This document shows, piece after piece, positions 10,396 through 21,870 of a stretch of DNA of 64,000 nucleotides. A model generated the notes under the pieces. The model did not search any database. It was given only the letters and a program-made list of their open reading frames with translations, and had not been told where the DNA came from. Source of the DNA: Agapetus fuscipes (lineage: Eukaryota; Arthropoda; Insecta; Trichoptera; Glossosomatidae); the NCBI GenBank assembly GCA_951799405.1, contig OX637353.1:1302001-1366000 (forward strand). Direction: 5' to 3'. Made by a program: the position numbers and the translations under genes. The first letter of the stretch is position 1. Each line of letters opens with the position of its first letter.

Positions 10396-12395
10396 GTAAC
10401 TCTGTCGCCATTCCGCTAGGGGTGGCCAGAGCCTCTGCAGAGTTGCCTCCATTTTTTCCTATCCTGACATACCTCTTTCAATTCCTTCATATCCATCACC
10501 TTTTTCATGCATTTTCTTCTTTTACGCTCACTTTGTATATCCCATTCTTTCACAATCTCCTCAATCTGATCACTCCATACTTTTCTCGGTCGTCCCTTCC
10601 CTCTTTTTCCTTTCACACTTTCTTTGTATACATACTTTGTCAGTCTATCATCTTTCATTCTTTCCACATGCCCAAACCATCTCATCACATTCTTTTGTAC
10701 TTTAACTTTCACATCCTCTTTCAAATTACATTATTTTTTTACCCATTCATTCCTAACTCTATCCCTCAAAGTTTTTCCTGTCATACTTCTCAAATGCTTC
10801 ATTTCCACCGTACATACTTTACTCATTTCGCTATCATTCACTGTCCATGCTTCACTTCCATACATCAAAGTCGGTAACAATATGCCATTGTGTACCGCCA
10901 TTCTCAAATCCATCGTCAATCGCTTGTTCTTTGCTATTCTTCCTATTGCACCGACCACTTGCTTTCCCTTGCACACCCTATTCTCAAGTTCTCTTGTCAT
11001 CTTTCCATTCTTTTCAAACATACTTCCCAAGTATCTAAATTCATCCACAATTTCAACTTTCGTACCATTCAACATAAACGTGCATTCTTCAGTTTCATCC
11101 CTTCTGTCAAAAATCAGTACTTTCGTCTTACTTGCATTAATTTTCAACTTGCTTGCACACAGAACATGGTTCAAACTAGAGAGCATTGTCTGGAGTTCCG
11201 CTGCTGAATCAGCAATTAATACTGCGTCATCAGCATAAAGCAGAACTCCGGCTTTTCTCTCTCCAATTTGTATGCCATGTCCTTCCAGATTCGCTTGTTT
11301 AACACAATGATCCATGATTATATTGAATAACCATGGGCTCATTATGCAACCCTGTCTCACACCTTTGTACACATTAAAATACTCGCTGTATTCTCCATCC
11401 ACCCTGACACACGCCCTGCTATTTACATAGATGGCGCGTATCGCATTCAAAAGTGCTTTGTTTACACCATACTTCTCTAGCACACACCACATCATACTTC
11501 TATCCACCGAGTCGAAGGCTTTCTCAAGATCTACGAAAGCCGCGTAGACCTTTTTATTAACGGCCAGCTGTTTTTCGACTATCTGTCGAAGCGCGAATAT
11601 CTGGTCTACGCAACCTCTTTCTGGCATAAAGCCAGATTGTATATCTGAGACCTTCTCCTGGGTGGATAATCTTACCCTATGGATAAGAATCTTGCATAGC
11701 ACTTTACCTGGCACACTAAGAAGGCTGATCGGTCTGTAGTTACGGCAGTCTTTTTTGTCGCCTTTACCTTTGTAAATTGGCACAATGACCGCCTCTCTCC
11801 AGTCCGATGGAACCTCCTTGACACTAACACACAATTCGCAAAGCTCTTTCATCCATTCGATCACACATTCTCCTCCCGCTTTCAACATCTCAGGTCTCAC
11901 ACCATCCACACTTGCAGCTTTCCCATTCTTTAATTCCTTTATAACCTTTCTTACTTCTTCTTTCGATATTTTCAAAACATTACCCTCATCATATTCTCCT
12001 TTCACAGTTAAATCACATTCATCTTCACCAAAAACCTCATTAAAATATTCTTTCCATCTCTTTTTTACATCTTCTTTATTCCACAGAATGTCTCCGCTGA
12101 CATTTTTGATTCCCGGAGTTGTGGACTTACAACTTTCGTTGTTTTGTCTCACCCAGCTCCAAAACATCTTTTTATTGTCAGAGAAGTCATTCTGTGCTCT
12201 TTCACTTAATTTCTCTTCCATACTTCTCTTACTCATTTGAACTTCATTCTTCGCTAGCCATTTTTTCCTCTTGTACTCGGTCTCTAACATTTTATTCTTT
12301 CTATCATTAATCCATTTTAAATAACTATCTTCCTTCTCTTTCACTGCTTGTTTAACCTTATCGTTCCACCATTCATTGCCTTTTCTTATACACCC
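10396..12395 (-). mobile_element. LINE family A (RTE-like), 2.0-kb 5'-truncated copy
   Basis: This is the longest family A copy. It has coding sequence from about 12395 to 10429, a very short UTR and a (TTACAG)n-type tail at 10396-10405. The endonuclease region is missing, so the copy is dead on arrival. RTE assignment rests on the reverse-transcriptase type, the short 3' UTR and the tail; clade placement needs a tree. Confidence 0.85.
10429..12344 (-). pseudogene. LINE A reverse transcriptase with one nonsense codon
   Basis: The frame opens at 12344 and includes, in order, a linker, reverse-transcriptase motifs VDLEKAFD (residues ~271-278), GVRQGC (~328), YADD (~370-373), then the C-terminal YGSEAWT and WFGHVERM/GRPRKVW region. 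A TAA at about 10731-10733 interrupts it. The copy at 49.7-50.6 kb has GAA there, so one substitution explains the stop, and the same frame continues to the normal end GSGHP. Everything else reads through, so the insertion is fairly young. The protein would copy RNA at a nicked target in the nucleus, but this copy lacks the endonuclease. Confidence 0.9.
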
Positions 12396-12511
12396 ACATT
12401 ATATTTATAACGTCAAAAATATTAATCAATAATAAACGTTAAAAAATATTGTGCCACTTGCAAAACAATATTCAGATTTTTTGTGAAAATGTAAAGCAGA
12501 TTTTAATAATA

Positions 12512-12691
12512 GGGAAGTTGCAGTGGTAGGGAAAATGGTTGAAAATAATATGGTTGTGTAGAGTACATTTCAAGGATCACAACCATATATTTTTTAAGTA
12601 CTAAAAATAAAGATATCATTGATAATTTTGAAAAATAAAATGCGGAGAATTTACAACCCGCCAAAAAAGCAATGTAAACGGTTAGGGACGT
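12512..12691 (+). repeat. interspersed repeat R2, copy 2
   Basis: It is nearly identical to 9323-9507 in the same orientation. Confidence 0.75.
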
Positions 12692-13107
12692 GTGTCGTCA
12701 TTTTGACGACAAACGTCGCTGTCAAACCGACTACCTGGGCCATTTGACACCTAAACTCCGAAGATCTGACGTCATATCCGCCCGAATAAAGCAATGACCT
12801 GTTTTAGCGGAAATGGAAAATACGCGAATTTTAAAGAGCTATAATTTAAAAACTAAGGCACATATAATTTTTTTAAAAACGCAAATGCATTTTACAAAAT
12901 ATAGCCAACCATTTTATGAAATAAAATAAAAAAGTGCAAATACCCTATTTAGTCGAGACACACACCATGTTCGTTTTAGGAAAAACTTAGCAGAAAATCT
13001 ACACAGATGACTCATCTATAATGGTTCTATTTCAGAACGCCACAGCGACATAACCACATAATAACTTGTGACATGACATAACAGCACAACATGACATCAC
13101 AGAGCAT
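12692..13107. other. no gene; possible MITE end near 12958
   Basis: The motif GCAAATACCCTATT at about 12956 matches the right inverted end of the MITE at 29952-30558, so part of this stretch may be a relative of that element. No left end was found. Confidence 0.35.
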
Positions 13108-13145
13108 AGGTGGTCAGCCGCATACCAACCTGCAAGATTAGGAAC
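13108..13145 (-). repeat. short LINE-B tail fragment
   Basis: Only the GGTGGTCAGCCGCATACC part of the unit is present. Confidence 0.6.
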
Positions 13146-15721
13146 ATCATTGATTTCCACTTAACTTTATAGAACCAAAAATTACTAATTTTATAGTTAT
13201 TAATATGTACAAACGTTTTTCATCTCTGGATCATCTTCAGTTACAATAAAATTAAAAAATGACATTTAGGTAAAATTCTCAATTAAATAAAATCAGATTG
13301 TAAAAGTAATTCCACAAAATAGTCATATTTTATTTGGAATTAATTTGTTCCAATTTCATTGGTTGCCAAGTACTTCCCATAGACCTGTGACGTTTGCTTG
13401 CCTAGAAATGGAATATGTATTCAGACGTTAGTCTATCCGGTCCACATTTGTCTGGAGGTAATATCCAGGCCTTTCTTCTGGCATTTCTTTACAGCTCTGT
13501 GAAGTTGAGACCCAAAAAGTAATTAAATAAATAAAAAGCATTTTATGCGCAAGAATATTTTATTTGTACGGTATACTTCAGAAAACAGCTGAAAACTAAG
13601 GTTTTTAGTATATGTTTATGCATTTATGTATATATTTTACACATATTACAGTTATTTATTTAATGTTGATAAGAAAAAGACATCAAGCAATCATTCGTGA
13701 GAAAAAATCAGGCTGAGATGCTTAATACAAAGTATGATATGGGGCTTGGGAGACTTTTGTTTCATAAGAGTGTCTTGTAACTAGAATACATACAATGTGA
13801 AGCAGACAAATTTCCCAGTTATTGTATCTTCTTAAATCTGCTGCAGGTGGACTACCACCAGTTGTCTCTAGTAGGCATTGGTGTATGCTGATGAGGTTAA
13901 TGAGTCTCCAGGCTTTATTCCAGTTTCTCTTCGACACAACTACACAGCTAAAAAAACTACACCAAGACTGTCATTCTTCCCTGTCATCAGAGCATCTGAT
14001 TCTGCAATTACGCAAGAGATACCTAGGTATTCTCGCAGGTCATCACCACAAGCATGCCATCATTTCTCTACCAGCCTGCCACAGGATGCCACCTGACAGG
14101 ATACCCACGTGGCAGAGGCAGCTGCAATGATCATGAAAATGAATGCCAGTTCCCAGATTATTTTCCTACTTTCAGGATGATGCCCAGTTGTGTGGAAGAG
14201 TTGGGAATCTGGAAAACAACCTGGAGACTGTCATTCATCATGATAAGTGCACCTGACTCTGCAACACGCCAGTGCTGTCTCCCTGCAAGCACATCACTAC
14301 CACTCAAACACATGTCAACAACCTGGCAAATATGAGTTTTTTCCAGAGGTTCTGAAGCAGAAATCAAGACATAAAATGACCGGAATACACATACATTCAA
14401 CTTTGTGTTTAATTATTTTCCAATAAACTCTTGTAAAATGAAAGTCTACAAACTGATGATCCCGACATTGTCTTTAATTTAAATTGGTCAAGAACCAGAC
14501 TATATTAAAGTATTGTTTATTTTATAACATATTAAATATATTAAATTTAAGAACCTAAGTTTGAAGGTATAATAATATGAATTTCCCGGATCTTCTATAC
14601 CATATTATTAGAATTTCATGAAGATTTAAGTTACACATTGTAAAAATCTTCAATTTTTATTTTGATATTACATATGTAGATAGCATGCTTGTGTCGATAT
14701 TATGTGATCATAATTGATAAACAATAATACTTTTTACAAGCGTAATTTTAAAATTGAAAAAAGATCACATAAAGAAATAAGAAACGTTGGGATAAAAACA
14801 AAGTGGTGATCTGATTTAATTACATTATTATGTAGGAGAAGTAACATTGTGTAAAGCGCAAGTACACCAATACAAATTTCTTATAAACACTTGTAGCGTG
14901 GTATCACCTAAAACTCAAATTTCAGAAAATTTAAAACCACACTTTACTGAAGATTGTATTTTAAATAATAGCTATGTACCTATTTGGTTTGTGATGCTTT
15001 GGACTTATGCATCACGAAGAAGGATAACTTGAACACTTAAACATCCTACTAGGATAATCAAATAATGTAAAATAATTCAGTTAAATCAACAATAGGACCT
15101 CTCACACAAAACAATTACTTGGCTACAACATTGAGTTTTCATCTTTTTATGTATACGTGTTGCTTAAGTCTACGCATGCATTATTCTTATCCTCAAACAC
15201 CCACCCTTAAGTTTATAGAGATTCAATAAGCATTTAATACATTCATATTGATTTTATAAATATAACTCATTATACATGCAGAACACGTCTTTATAGCATT
15301 AATTATTTGTTCTATTTTACACTTTCGTTTGTTTTACACGAATCTCAGTAATTCAAGATTCATTGTTTATATTCCTTACAAATATATCTACTTAGTGCAT
15401 GTTCACTAAAAATAACTTACATCATGCTGGATGAGGGGTAGTCACTTCACAGACGTAGAGGAGAATAAACAAAACAATTGACAACAAAATACCAAACTAA
15501 ATTTCAAGTCAAATTCAAAGCTACCAGAATAGTGGGAGACTTGGTGCGTTTAAACACCCCCCTCCTCCCTTGCCGTCACTGCCGACAATTTCAGTTTAAG
15601 GACATCTTTGCCCTCACTGGAAAAGCGGCTGGGGGGTCTTTGGTTAATACAAAACAATGCAAGTAATCCTGGTCAAAAGAAGTTTCAGAAGGTGATGACA
15701 ATAATTGTAGCAAAAATGATC
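13146..15721. other. no recognised gene; GC-richer patch at 13720-14400
   Basis: Most of it is AT-rich. The patch at about 13720-14400 is richer in GC and has 60-102-codon ORFs on both strands, including 14158-14400 on the minus strand. Its two halves share short phrases such as GAGACTGTCATTC. I recognise no family and see no splice-linked chain. It could be a degraded repeat or non-coding exon. Confidence 0.4.
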
Positions 15722-15844
15722 ACTGGAGAGTAGATTTCTGGGATCTGTTGCCGTGGTCTGTAGGAGCTAGAGCTTAATTTTTTTATTTTCTCCTCTCTAG
15801 CTCTTATACGCCACGGCAACAGATCCCGGAAATCAACTTCCAGT
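15722..15844. repeat. hairpin with ~35-nt arms
   Basis: Arms 15722-15756 and 15811-15844 pair with few mismatches around GGGATCTGTTGCCGTGG. An inner stem, GAGCTAGAG with CTCTAGCTC, extends the fold. It could be a small foldback element or an RNA hairpin. Confidence 0.75.
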
Positions 15845-16340
15845 ATCAACAGCTGGCCGTGTAAGCCTAAAACTTCTCAGTGTGAAATGAACACCCCTGT
15901 GATCAACACTACATCTAGTTGCATTGTTGACAATAATAGAATTGCTTATATTTTCAGTGTGACACAATAACTCATGTTTCTAGAGTTAGATTAACAAGAA
16001 ACAAAGTGAAAGTCCACAATGATATTTACAAAGAAAGTTATGTTAGACACAATGAATTACACAAAATATCTGCAGATATTTTTTTGATGTTCTTAATATC
16101 CTATAACACCCTTGAGGTGTATGCATGATACAAATAAACATTAAGAGAAGGAAATACTTGCTTTGTGTATATCCTCTCATATTCTTACTTTTCACTAATA
16201 AAGTAATGTAGACTGGTTCGTCTACCTCACAAATAATAGAGTACCTGTGCACCTTCAAGTCCAAGAATTTAATAAACATATTTTTTAATAATATTTTATT
16301 GTCTGTATATTAAAAATATATATCCAAGAGTCAAGTTTCC
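15845..16340. other. no gene seen
   Basis: AT-rich; a 78-codon minus-strand ORF at 16043-16279 has no recognisable motif. Confidence 0.5.
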
Positions 16341-16593
16341 TTCCTTGACTTATAGGTTGGTGTGAGGCTGACCACCCATACTGTAAAAAATGGTTCACTA
16401 TACCAATGTCACCCCTTTTTCAGGTAAGGTCGGCAAGAGTTGCAGGGCTTATGTTCATTTGAGATTGGGTTTTGTATTTTAAGATCACATGCAGCATGTT
16501 TAAGTGCAAACTTACACGTGTCTGCTTGTGGGAATGCATTTAATATGAATCTCAAGTGTAATATATCTTTGCAACTTAGATTATAGATATTAT
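16341..16593 (+). repeat. solo LINE-B tail unit
   Basis: A full unit from TTCCTTGACTTATAGG to the terminal TTAGATTATAGA. Confidence 0.85.
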
Positions 16594-18152
16594 AGAAGTA
16601 GGGATTTTTGTAATATTAAGAATTCATTCTTTTTTTAATTTATCTATGCACTTTTACTAAAATTGTAAAAGGATTAATAAAACATTCATTATTCTATGTA
16701 AATAAATAAACAAAATGGCGACAAGTAAATAAACAAAACTGCTATTTTCATGTTTATCATTTATATTTTCCATCAATCTTAGTAGTGCTAGCCCAAATCA
16801 ATGGACTTTTTAATTTTAAATGGTTTTGTTGAATAACACTTAAGAATAAATATTTATTTTTTGATGCACTCTAAATATAAAACAATATTTAGATAGCAAA
16901 TAAATTATTTCAAGTATCAACAATATAATAATTATTAGAGAGTACATAATATAAGATAGCTAATGTCCTTACACACTTCCCTCCATAAAGCGTGTGCCTT
17001 TAATGCTCTAAAATGGAATGAATTTTTTACTAAAAATAATTAACTATTAATGTACAATGTTCAGCATTTTGAGGAAAATTCCAAAATAACTTCATATTTT
17101 ATTTGTCAGTTTCTTTCTTTAATGGTGCCTACATTAAAAAGTGGTGAATATAGAATTATCTGCAGTAAAAAAGTAAATTATTAACTTAATTACCTATGTG
17201 AAAAACCATTTGCATGTTTATGAATTATCACCTTTACTTGCACAAAGTTGATGTCACTTTTTGAGAAACATGGAAGTTTTTGTATCGATAAGTTAAACTT
17301 ACTTAAACCTGATTTCACAATTTTAAGCTAAATTGATATAACAAGCTCACACACACATTTGAGTCTCTTTTGTGGAACAATAAGATCACAATATAAATAT
17401 AACATGCATGTTTGTATTTTATAATAGTTAAGTTGCAATTTCAAATCTTATACCAAAGGAAACTTAAAATGTACAGGTTTTTGGTGAAATCAGGTTAAAA
17501 GACAAAAGGGTTAAATCATATGTGAAAAATCCCTGCAAACACCACAAGTGCCACAATGATGAAACTAAATAAAGCAATGCACTTAAAACTTTTATTCAGA
17601 TTACAATACGATTAAATACAGAAAAATAAATAATAATAAGAATCTCATAAAATACAAAATAAAAATGACTTCTTCATTTAAATTTATTCCCCTTACATAT
17701 GAGTATGTACCTGTATACAAGCAATGTTGTAACAAAGGTCACAAGTTATATCTACTATATGTGCATTCAACACTTTATTGTACTGACACAATATACATCC
17801 AAATCATATTACACCTAACAAATACTCCACTCTTTGCCTTCTTCTAGCTCAGGCTCTTTTTGAATTACTTGAATGCCTTTCAAGTATTTGTTTCCAATTT
17901 TGATAGCAACTCTGTAATTTGCAAGGGATCATAGCAACAGATAAGTGAAATTGTAGATAAGTTCAGGATTCCCATCCAAATCTTCCCTATTAACTCCTTA
18001 TTAACCAAAACATACAAATTAGGAGTTTATGCTGGAATTGCACATACACAGCATTGTATATTATTTATATTAAAAAGGAAAAATCTTTACATACTCCATT
18101 CATATATTAAATCATGAAAATCATCTAGTGTAAGATTTTATTTAAACAAACT
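16594..18152. other. no gene; possible distal 3' UTR of AP-2 alpha
   Basis: Very AT-rich. On the minus strand, AATAAA hexamers read at 17591-17596 and 18137-18142. Either could serve AP-2 alpha, whose stop is at 19079, but I cannot tell which, or whether either is used. Confidence 0.3.
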
Positions 18153-18160
18153 GTCTACAT

Positions 18161-18636
18161 CATGGGTCGGCAACCTGCGGCCCGCGGGCCGCATGCGGCC
18201 CTTGAGGCGTCTTGGTGCGGCCCGCAACGCACGTGCCGGAAAACTACAAATCGATTTTCAGTAAATGACAAAGTAAAAGCGTTTATCAAGAAATTTAAAA
18301 TTATAAAAATAAGCGTATTGAATGAGAACCTGAAAGAATCGTGGGATTCCCAAATTGAATTGGCGGGAATTCTACAATATGAGATTTATTTTGGTGGGTA
18401 GAATTAATAGTGAATTTGGGGGTAATTTTCATTTGTAGTTCGCACGTCAATTGATTAATATTTACGATGCATGACTCACAAGAGGGTCCCACGGGCCGCG
18501 GCAGGGGAGGGGGGGGGGGGAGTGCTGGTCAGCATTTGCTGAAATGCTGACCATTAGATCACTGCCCAAGTGCGGCCCGCACTAAATCCCATGTAAAATA
18601 TTTGGCCCTTTTACAACAAAAGGTTGCCGACCCCTG
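18161..18636. mobile_element. hAT-type non-autonomous element
   Basis: Ends are CATGGGTCGGCAACCT and the inverted AGGTTGCCGACCCCTG. They are flanked by a perfect 8-bp duplication, GTCTACAT, at 18153-18160 and 18637-18644. Eight-bp duplications and CAGxG-like ends are hallmarks of the hAT superfamily. GC-rich GCGGCCCGC blocks lie near both ends. No transposase is encoded. Confidence 0.9.
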
Positions 18637-19078
18637 GTCTACATGATAGTGACAGGTACACATTACATTGCTAATCTACTATCAACGAGGCTCATTCAGG
18701 GATATCTTAAAGGTTTCAGTGAAATGGTCCAGCAGGATCACTTGAGATTTATAAAAATGACTATTAATAAAAAAAACAAACAGAAAACTGCTGTATTAGA
18801 TAAGAGTCTTATCTATTATTTACAGGAAATTCATCAACCATACACAAATCCTTCAAATAAAATACAAAAGAAGGTTCAATGAACATGCCCATCCTGTCAA
18901 ATATGTCCTGCAGTTGTAAAGCAATAACAAGTGAAGGAACATTCAGTAATACGGACCATTTCTCCAAGATAATCTTATAGTGTATTCCAAGTTTGTCATC
19001 TTAGTCAAGTGAGTGAATCATTAGACGAGTTAAGTGTAGGTTCAACAGCAGTGGTTCCCCGTGCAACATGGGGCGTGC

Positions 19079-19156
19079 TTAGAACTGGTCGGCCAGCAGC
19101 TCACACACTTCCATGGAGACAGATTCCTTGCTTGAGCGAACAGTCAATCTGAACAT
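19079..19156 (-). CDS. AP-2 alpha last exon: appendage C-terminus
   Basis: Twenty-five codons, MFRLTVRSSKESVSM... to LLADQF, then TAA. The acceptor TTGCAG precedes 19156 and the exon starts in phase 0. In the mammalian protein the Arg in the M-x-R-L motif (R916) is part of the platform site that binds DPF/DPW and FxDxF peptides; it is conserved here as the third residue. The acidic-aromatic end, ADQF, is also family-typical. The 3' UTR follows, probably for several hundred bases. Confidence 0.93.
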   Translation of the reverse strand: MFRLTVRSSKESVSMEVCELLADQF

Positions 19157-19242
19157 CTGCAACGAACAATGAAAAATTAAGGGGAAATATAATATTCAGA
19201 TAAGCATAAACGTTCCGTGTGTAGTTCAGTATTCTAAATAAG

Positions 19243-19407
19243 CAGTGATGGTTTTAGCACTACCAGCGCCCTGGGTGAGATTTTTAAAGCGCCCCCTATC
19301 CACCATTCAAATCCATAAGAAAAACATAAAGGGGTGCCTGCGGCCCTCTATTATACCTGGCGCCCCGGGCGGTCGCCCAACCGCGCCCTACCCTAGCGCT
19401 TGCCCTG
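19243..19407. mobile_element. short hAT MITE (165 bp)
   Basis: Ends CAGTGATGGTTTTAGCAC and the inverted GCGCTTGCCCTG, with flanks TAAATAAG and TAAATGAG (8 bp, one mismatch). It shares its terminal sequences, including CACTACCAGCGCCCTGGG and the GGCGGTCGCCC block, with the 1.5-kb element at 62490-63985, so it is an internal-deletion relative. It lies 87 bp into the AP-2 alpha intron. Confidence 0.85.
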
Positions 19408-19734
19408 TAAATGAGCATCTTTAGGGCAGGGCATGGAGTCTGACATCAATCACAACAAGAAGATGGGTTACCAATTTCTAAAGAAGCAGGTTTATGGAGC
19501 ATTTGTTGTGCATATGTAAGTCTTGCAAATACTGATCCTTGAGTCAGAAGAAAGCACTGAAAGAGGAGCTCACAAAGCTGTAGCTTCTGGTGACTCTGAA
19601 GGTTGAATGTGTGTTGGTACCTCCCATACCCTGCGTGCTAACATCAGCTAGTCAGGAGACATGCCAAAGCTACTTGACAATTACACTGGCCATTTACCAT
19701 TTACTTTCTTACCACAGGACACAACAAATATTAC

Positions 19735-20303
19735 TTGTTGGGCTGCAGCCTGAGCAGGCAAGCCCACCTGCTGCAGCCGGGTGTGTATGATGCCATTGTG
19801 TGTCCACTAGTAAGTGTAATGCAGTACCTGCGCCTGCTTGTTGGGCTCCAGCCTGAGCAGGTAGCCCACCTGCTGCAGCCGGGTGTGTATGATGTCACTG
19901 TGTGTCCACTAGTAAGTGTAATGCAGTACCTGCGCCTGCTTGTTGGGCTCCAGCCTGAGCAGGTAGCCCACCTGCTGCAGCCGGGTGTGTATGATGTCAC
20001 TGTGTGTCCACTAGTAAGTGTAATGCAGTACCTGCGCCTGCTTGTTGGGCTCCAGCCTGAGCAGGTAGCCCACCTGCTGCAGCCGGGTGTGTATGATGTC
20101 ACTGTGTGTCCACTAGTAAGTGTAATGCAGTACCTGCGCCTGCTTGTTGGGCTCCAGCCTGAGCAGGTAGCCCACCTGCTGCAGCCGGGTGTGTATGATG
20201 TCATTGTGTGTCCACTAGTAAGTGTATTGCAGTACCTGCGCCTGCTTGTTGGGCTCCAGCCTGAGCAGGCAGCCCACCTGCTGCAGCCGGGTGTGTATGA
20301 TGC
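19735..20303 (-). repeat. 102-bp tandem array copying the end of an AP-2 alpha exon
   Basis: Four complete 102-bp units (about 19827-20234) and one partial unit (19735-19826) follow the genuine exon end (20236-20303). Each unit holds the last ~69 nt of the exon, its GT donor and ~33 nt of intron. The copies are nearly identical to each other. In the AP-2 frame each unit meets TAG just after the donor, so it cannot be simply read through. In other frames the 102-bp (34-codon) period gives long accidental ORFs on both strands. The copied segment contains the LLRLEPN motif of the appendage platform, with Tyr in place of Cys before it. Confidence 0.95.
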
Positions 20304-20440
20304 CGGCACACACAAAGTTGTCGGGGTTGGGGTCTATCCCGTCCAGCAGCTGCATGCCGAAGCCCAGCAGCTTAGTGCGCGCCGACACCAGGTCCATCTG
20401 CCCAACCGACTTGAAGATCTTCTGTGCCCGCTGCTGATCT
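20236..20440 (-). CDS. AP-2 alpha exon: appendage platform subdomain
   Basis: Sixty-eight codons from the acceptor TTCAG at 20441 to the donor GTACTG at 20235. It encodes DQQRAQKIF, a [21 protein letters not shown] segment and [16 protein letters not shown]. The R and E of LLRLEPN correspond to mouse R905 and E907 of the platform peptide-binding site. It starts by completing a Gly codon (GG|A) and ends in phase 0. The exon's 3' end has been duplicated into the downstream intron (see 19735-20303), so this is the functional copy by position and coding match. Confidence 0.95.
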
Positions 20441-20504
20441 CTGAACATGGAACATTAGATTTGTGCAAAATGAAATTGACTTTTGAAAATTTTTCCTGAA
20501 TTTA

Positions 20505-20573
20505 AAAAATAAAATGGACTCCGAACATTCAAAATATCCCTCGGCTATGTGACGTCACCCATAGTAAATAAAA
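20505..20573 (+). repeat. interspersed repeat R3, left part
   Basis: It matches 22995-23150 up to an AAAAAATGG motif. The Penelope-like element then interrupts it, and homologous sequence resumes at about 21750. Confidence 0.55.
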
Positions 20574-21585
20574 AAATGGACAAGACAAACACCATAGAGA
20601 AATAAAATAAAAATAATGATTTAGGTACGACAAATAGGTACAATAAGGAAATGACACATATTATAATTACAATATTATATAATGATATAACAAATTGACA
20701 AAACAAAAAACCATAGAGAAATCTAAATAAAAATAATAATTTATGACATTATTAATGACCTTTTACTATCTAAACAACAAAAAAACTCATGTACCAAAAT
20801 ATATTTACCCTCATTGTTGGGATAATGGTAAGGATCAGAAATGGAGAAGAATATTATATGTAGGGCAAGTGAGTACCAACCTTGGTCACTTAGTAAAAAA
20901 TACCTTTAGATGCGCCTATTTATACCAACAGTAATATAGGTAAAATATTATTCAACAATAAGGATAAGATTGAACGTATGGATGGTGGGGGTGTGTATCG
21001 ATTATCTTGTAATGACTGCAATTCCGTATATGTTGGACAAACTTCCAGATCTATAAATGTAAGGTTGAAAGAACATAAGAGGGCTTTTAGGGGTTTGTCT
21101 GGTTATTCGGAGATGGCGGACCACTGTATCGAAAATGACCACTCGTTCAATAATGACGGTGTCAGGGTTCTCCATTCCGGATGCAAGGGCAGACAACTAA
21201 TTGCCCTAGAAACTTTAGAAATCCACAAACATAAAAATTCTAATTCTTACAATTTGGTCAATGTCCAAATTCCTGCTACCTCACCTTTGTTATAAACTAA
21301 TTGTGCTTCTTTATCGTGACTTATTAATTTGATTTCTCTATGATTTTTGTTTTGTCAATTTTATAATATTGTAATTATAATATGGGTCATCTCATTATTG
21401 TACCTATTTGTCATAAATTATTATTTTTATTTAGATTTCTCTATGGTTTTTTGTTTTGTCAATTTGTTATATCATTATATAATATTGTAATTATAATATG
21501 TGTCATTTCCTTATTGTACCTATTTGTCGTACCTAAATCATTATTTTTATTTTATTTCTCTATGGTGTTTGTCTTGTCAATTTTT
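20574..21585 (+). mobile_element. Penelope-like element with inverted flanks, truncated
   Basis: A ~176-bp segment at 20574-20749 reappears as a near-perfect reverse complement at 21409-21585. Between them is the C-terminal part of a Penelope-like protein. Penelope-like elements commonly carry inverted or partial terminal copies. The right part also contains a direct internal repeat (a CTCTATGG(T)TTTTTGTTTTGTC phrase recurs), which makes it a tandem-like 3' region. Confidence 0.8.
20840..21295 (+). pseudogene. Penelope-like protein C-terminus with GIY-YIG nuclease
   Basis: The ORF 20978-21295 encodes a GIY-YIG-type domain: GGVYRLSCNDC, then VYVGQTSRSINVRLKEHK (G-x-Y ... Y-V-G), MADHCIENDHSF, and ALETLEI. 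This C-terminal nuclease is the hallmark of Penelope-like retroelements. Just upstream, YVGQVSTNLGHLVKN is in another frame and NSNIGKILFNNKDKIE in the domain frame, so a frameshift lies near 20905-20945. The reverse transcriptase proper is absent. Confidence 0.85.
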
Positions 21586-21749
21586 GTAATTTAGTATCCT
21601 CTTGATAATGACGTGAATAAGTCGAAAGTACTTGAGGTGGTATTAAATACTCAATTTGTGAAAATAAAACTCTGTGTTTTTTTTTTATAATTTTTTATAA
21701 TTATTTATAAAAATGAATTTTCACTGTGTGAATACACAAACTTTAAAAA

Positions 21750-21870
21750 GTCTAAAAAAAATGGATTCCCATACTCAGGGATTTTTTCTAGTTCACAGCA
21801 CTGTGAGCTCGTACAGTTGGCGGTAATGCTAATGCAGAATGGTGCAATTTAGTGTCTTTTTAAACAAACT
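21750..21870 (+). repeat. interspersed repeat R3, right part
   Basis: It matches 23040-23150 (TTTTCTAGTTCACAGCACT, GTTGGCGGTAATGCTA). With 20505-20573 it forms one copy split by the Penelope-like insertion. Confidence 0.6.

Noticed and set aside
18162..18401. 79-codon ORF inside the hAT MITE
   Set aside because: Starts in the terminal repeat and shows no transposase motif.
19731..20499. ORFs of 194 and 254 codons across the 102-bp array
   Set aside because: A 34-codon period without stops keeps two wrong frames open. The true coding frame here is the AP-2 alpha exon on the minus strand at 20236-20440.
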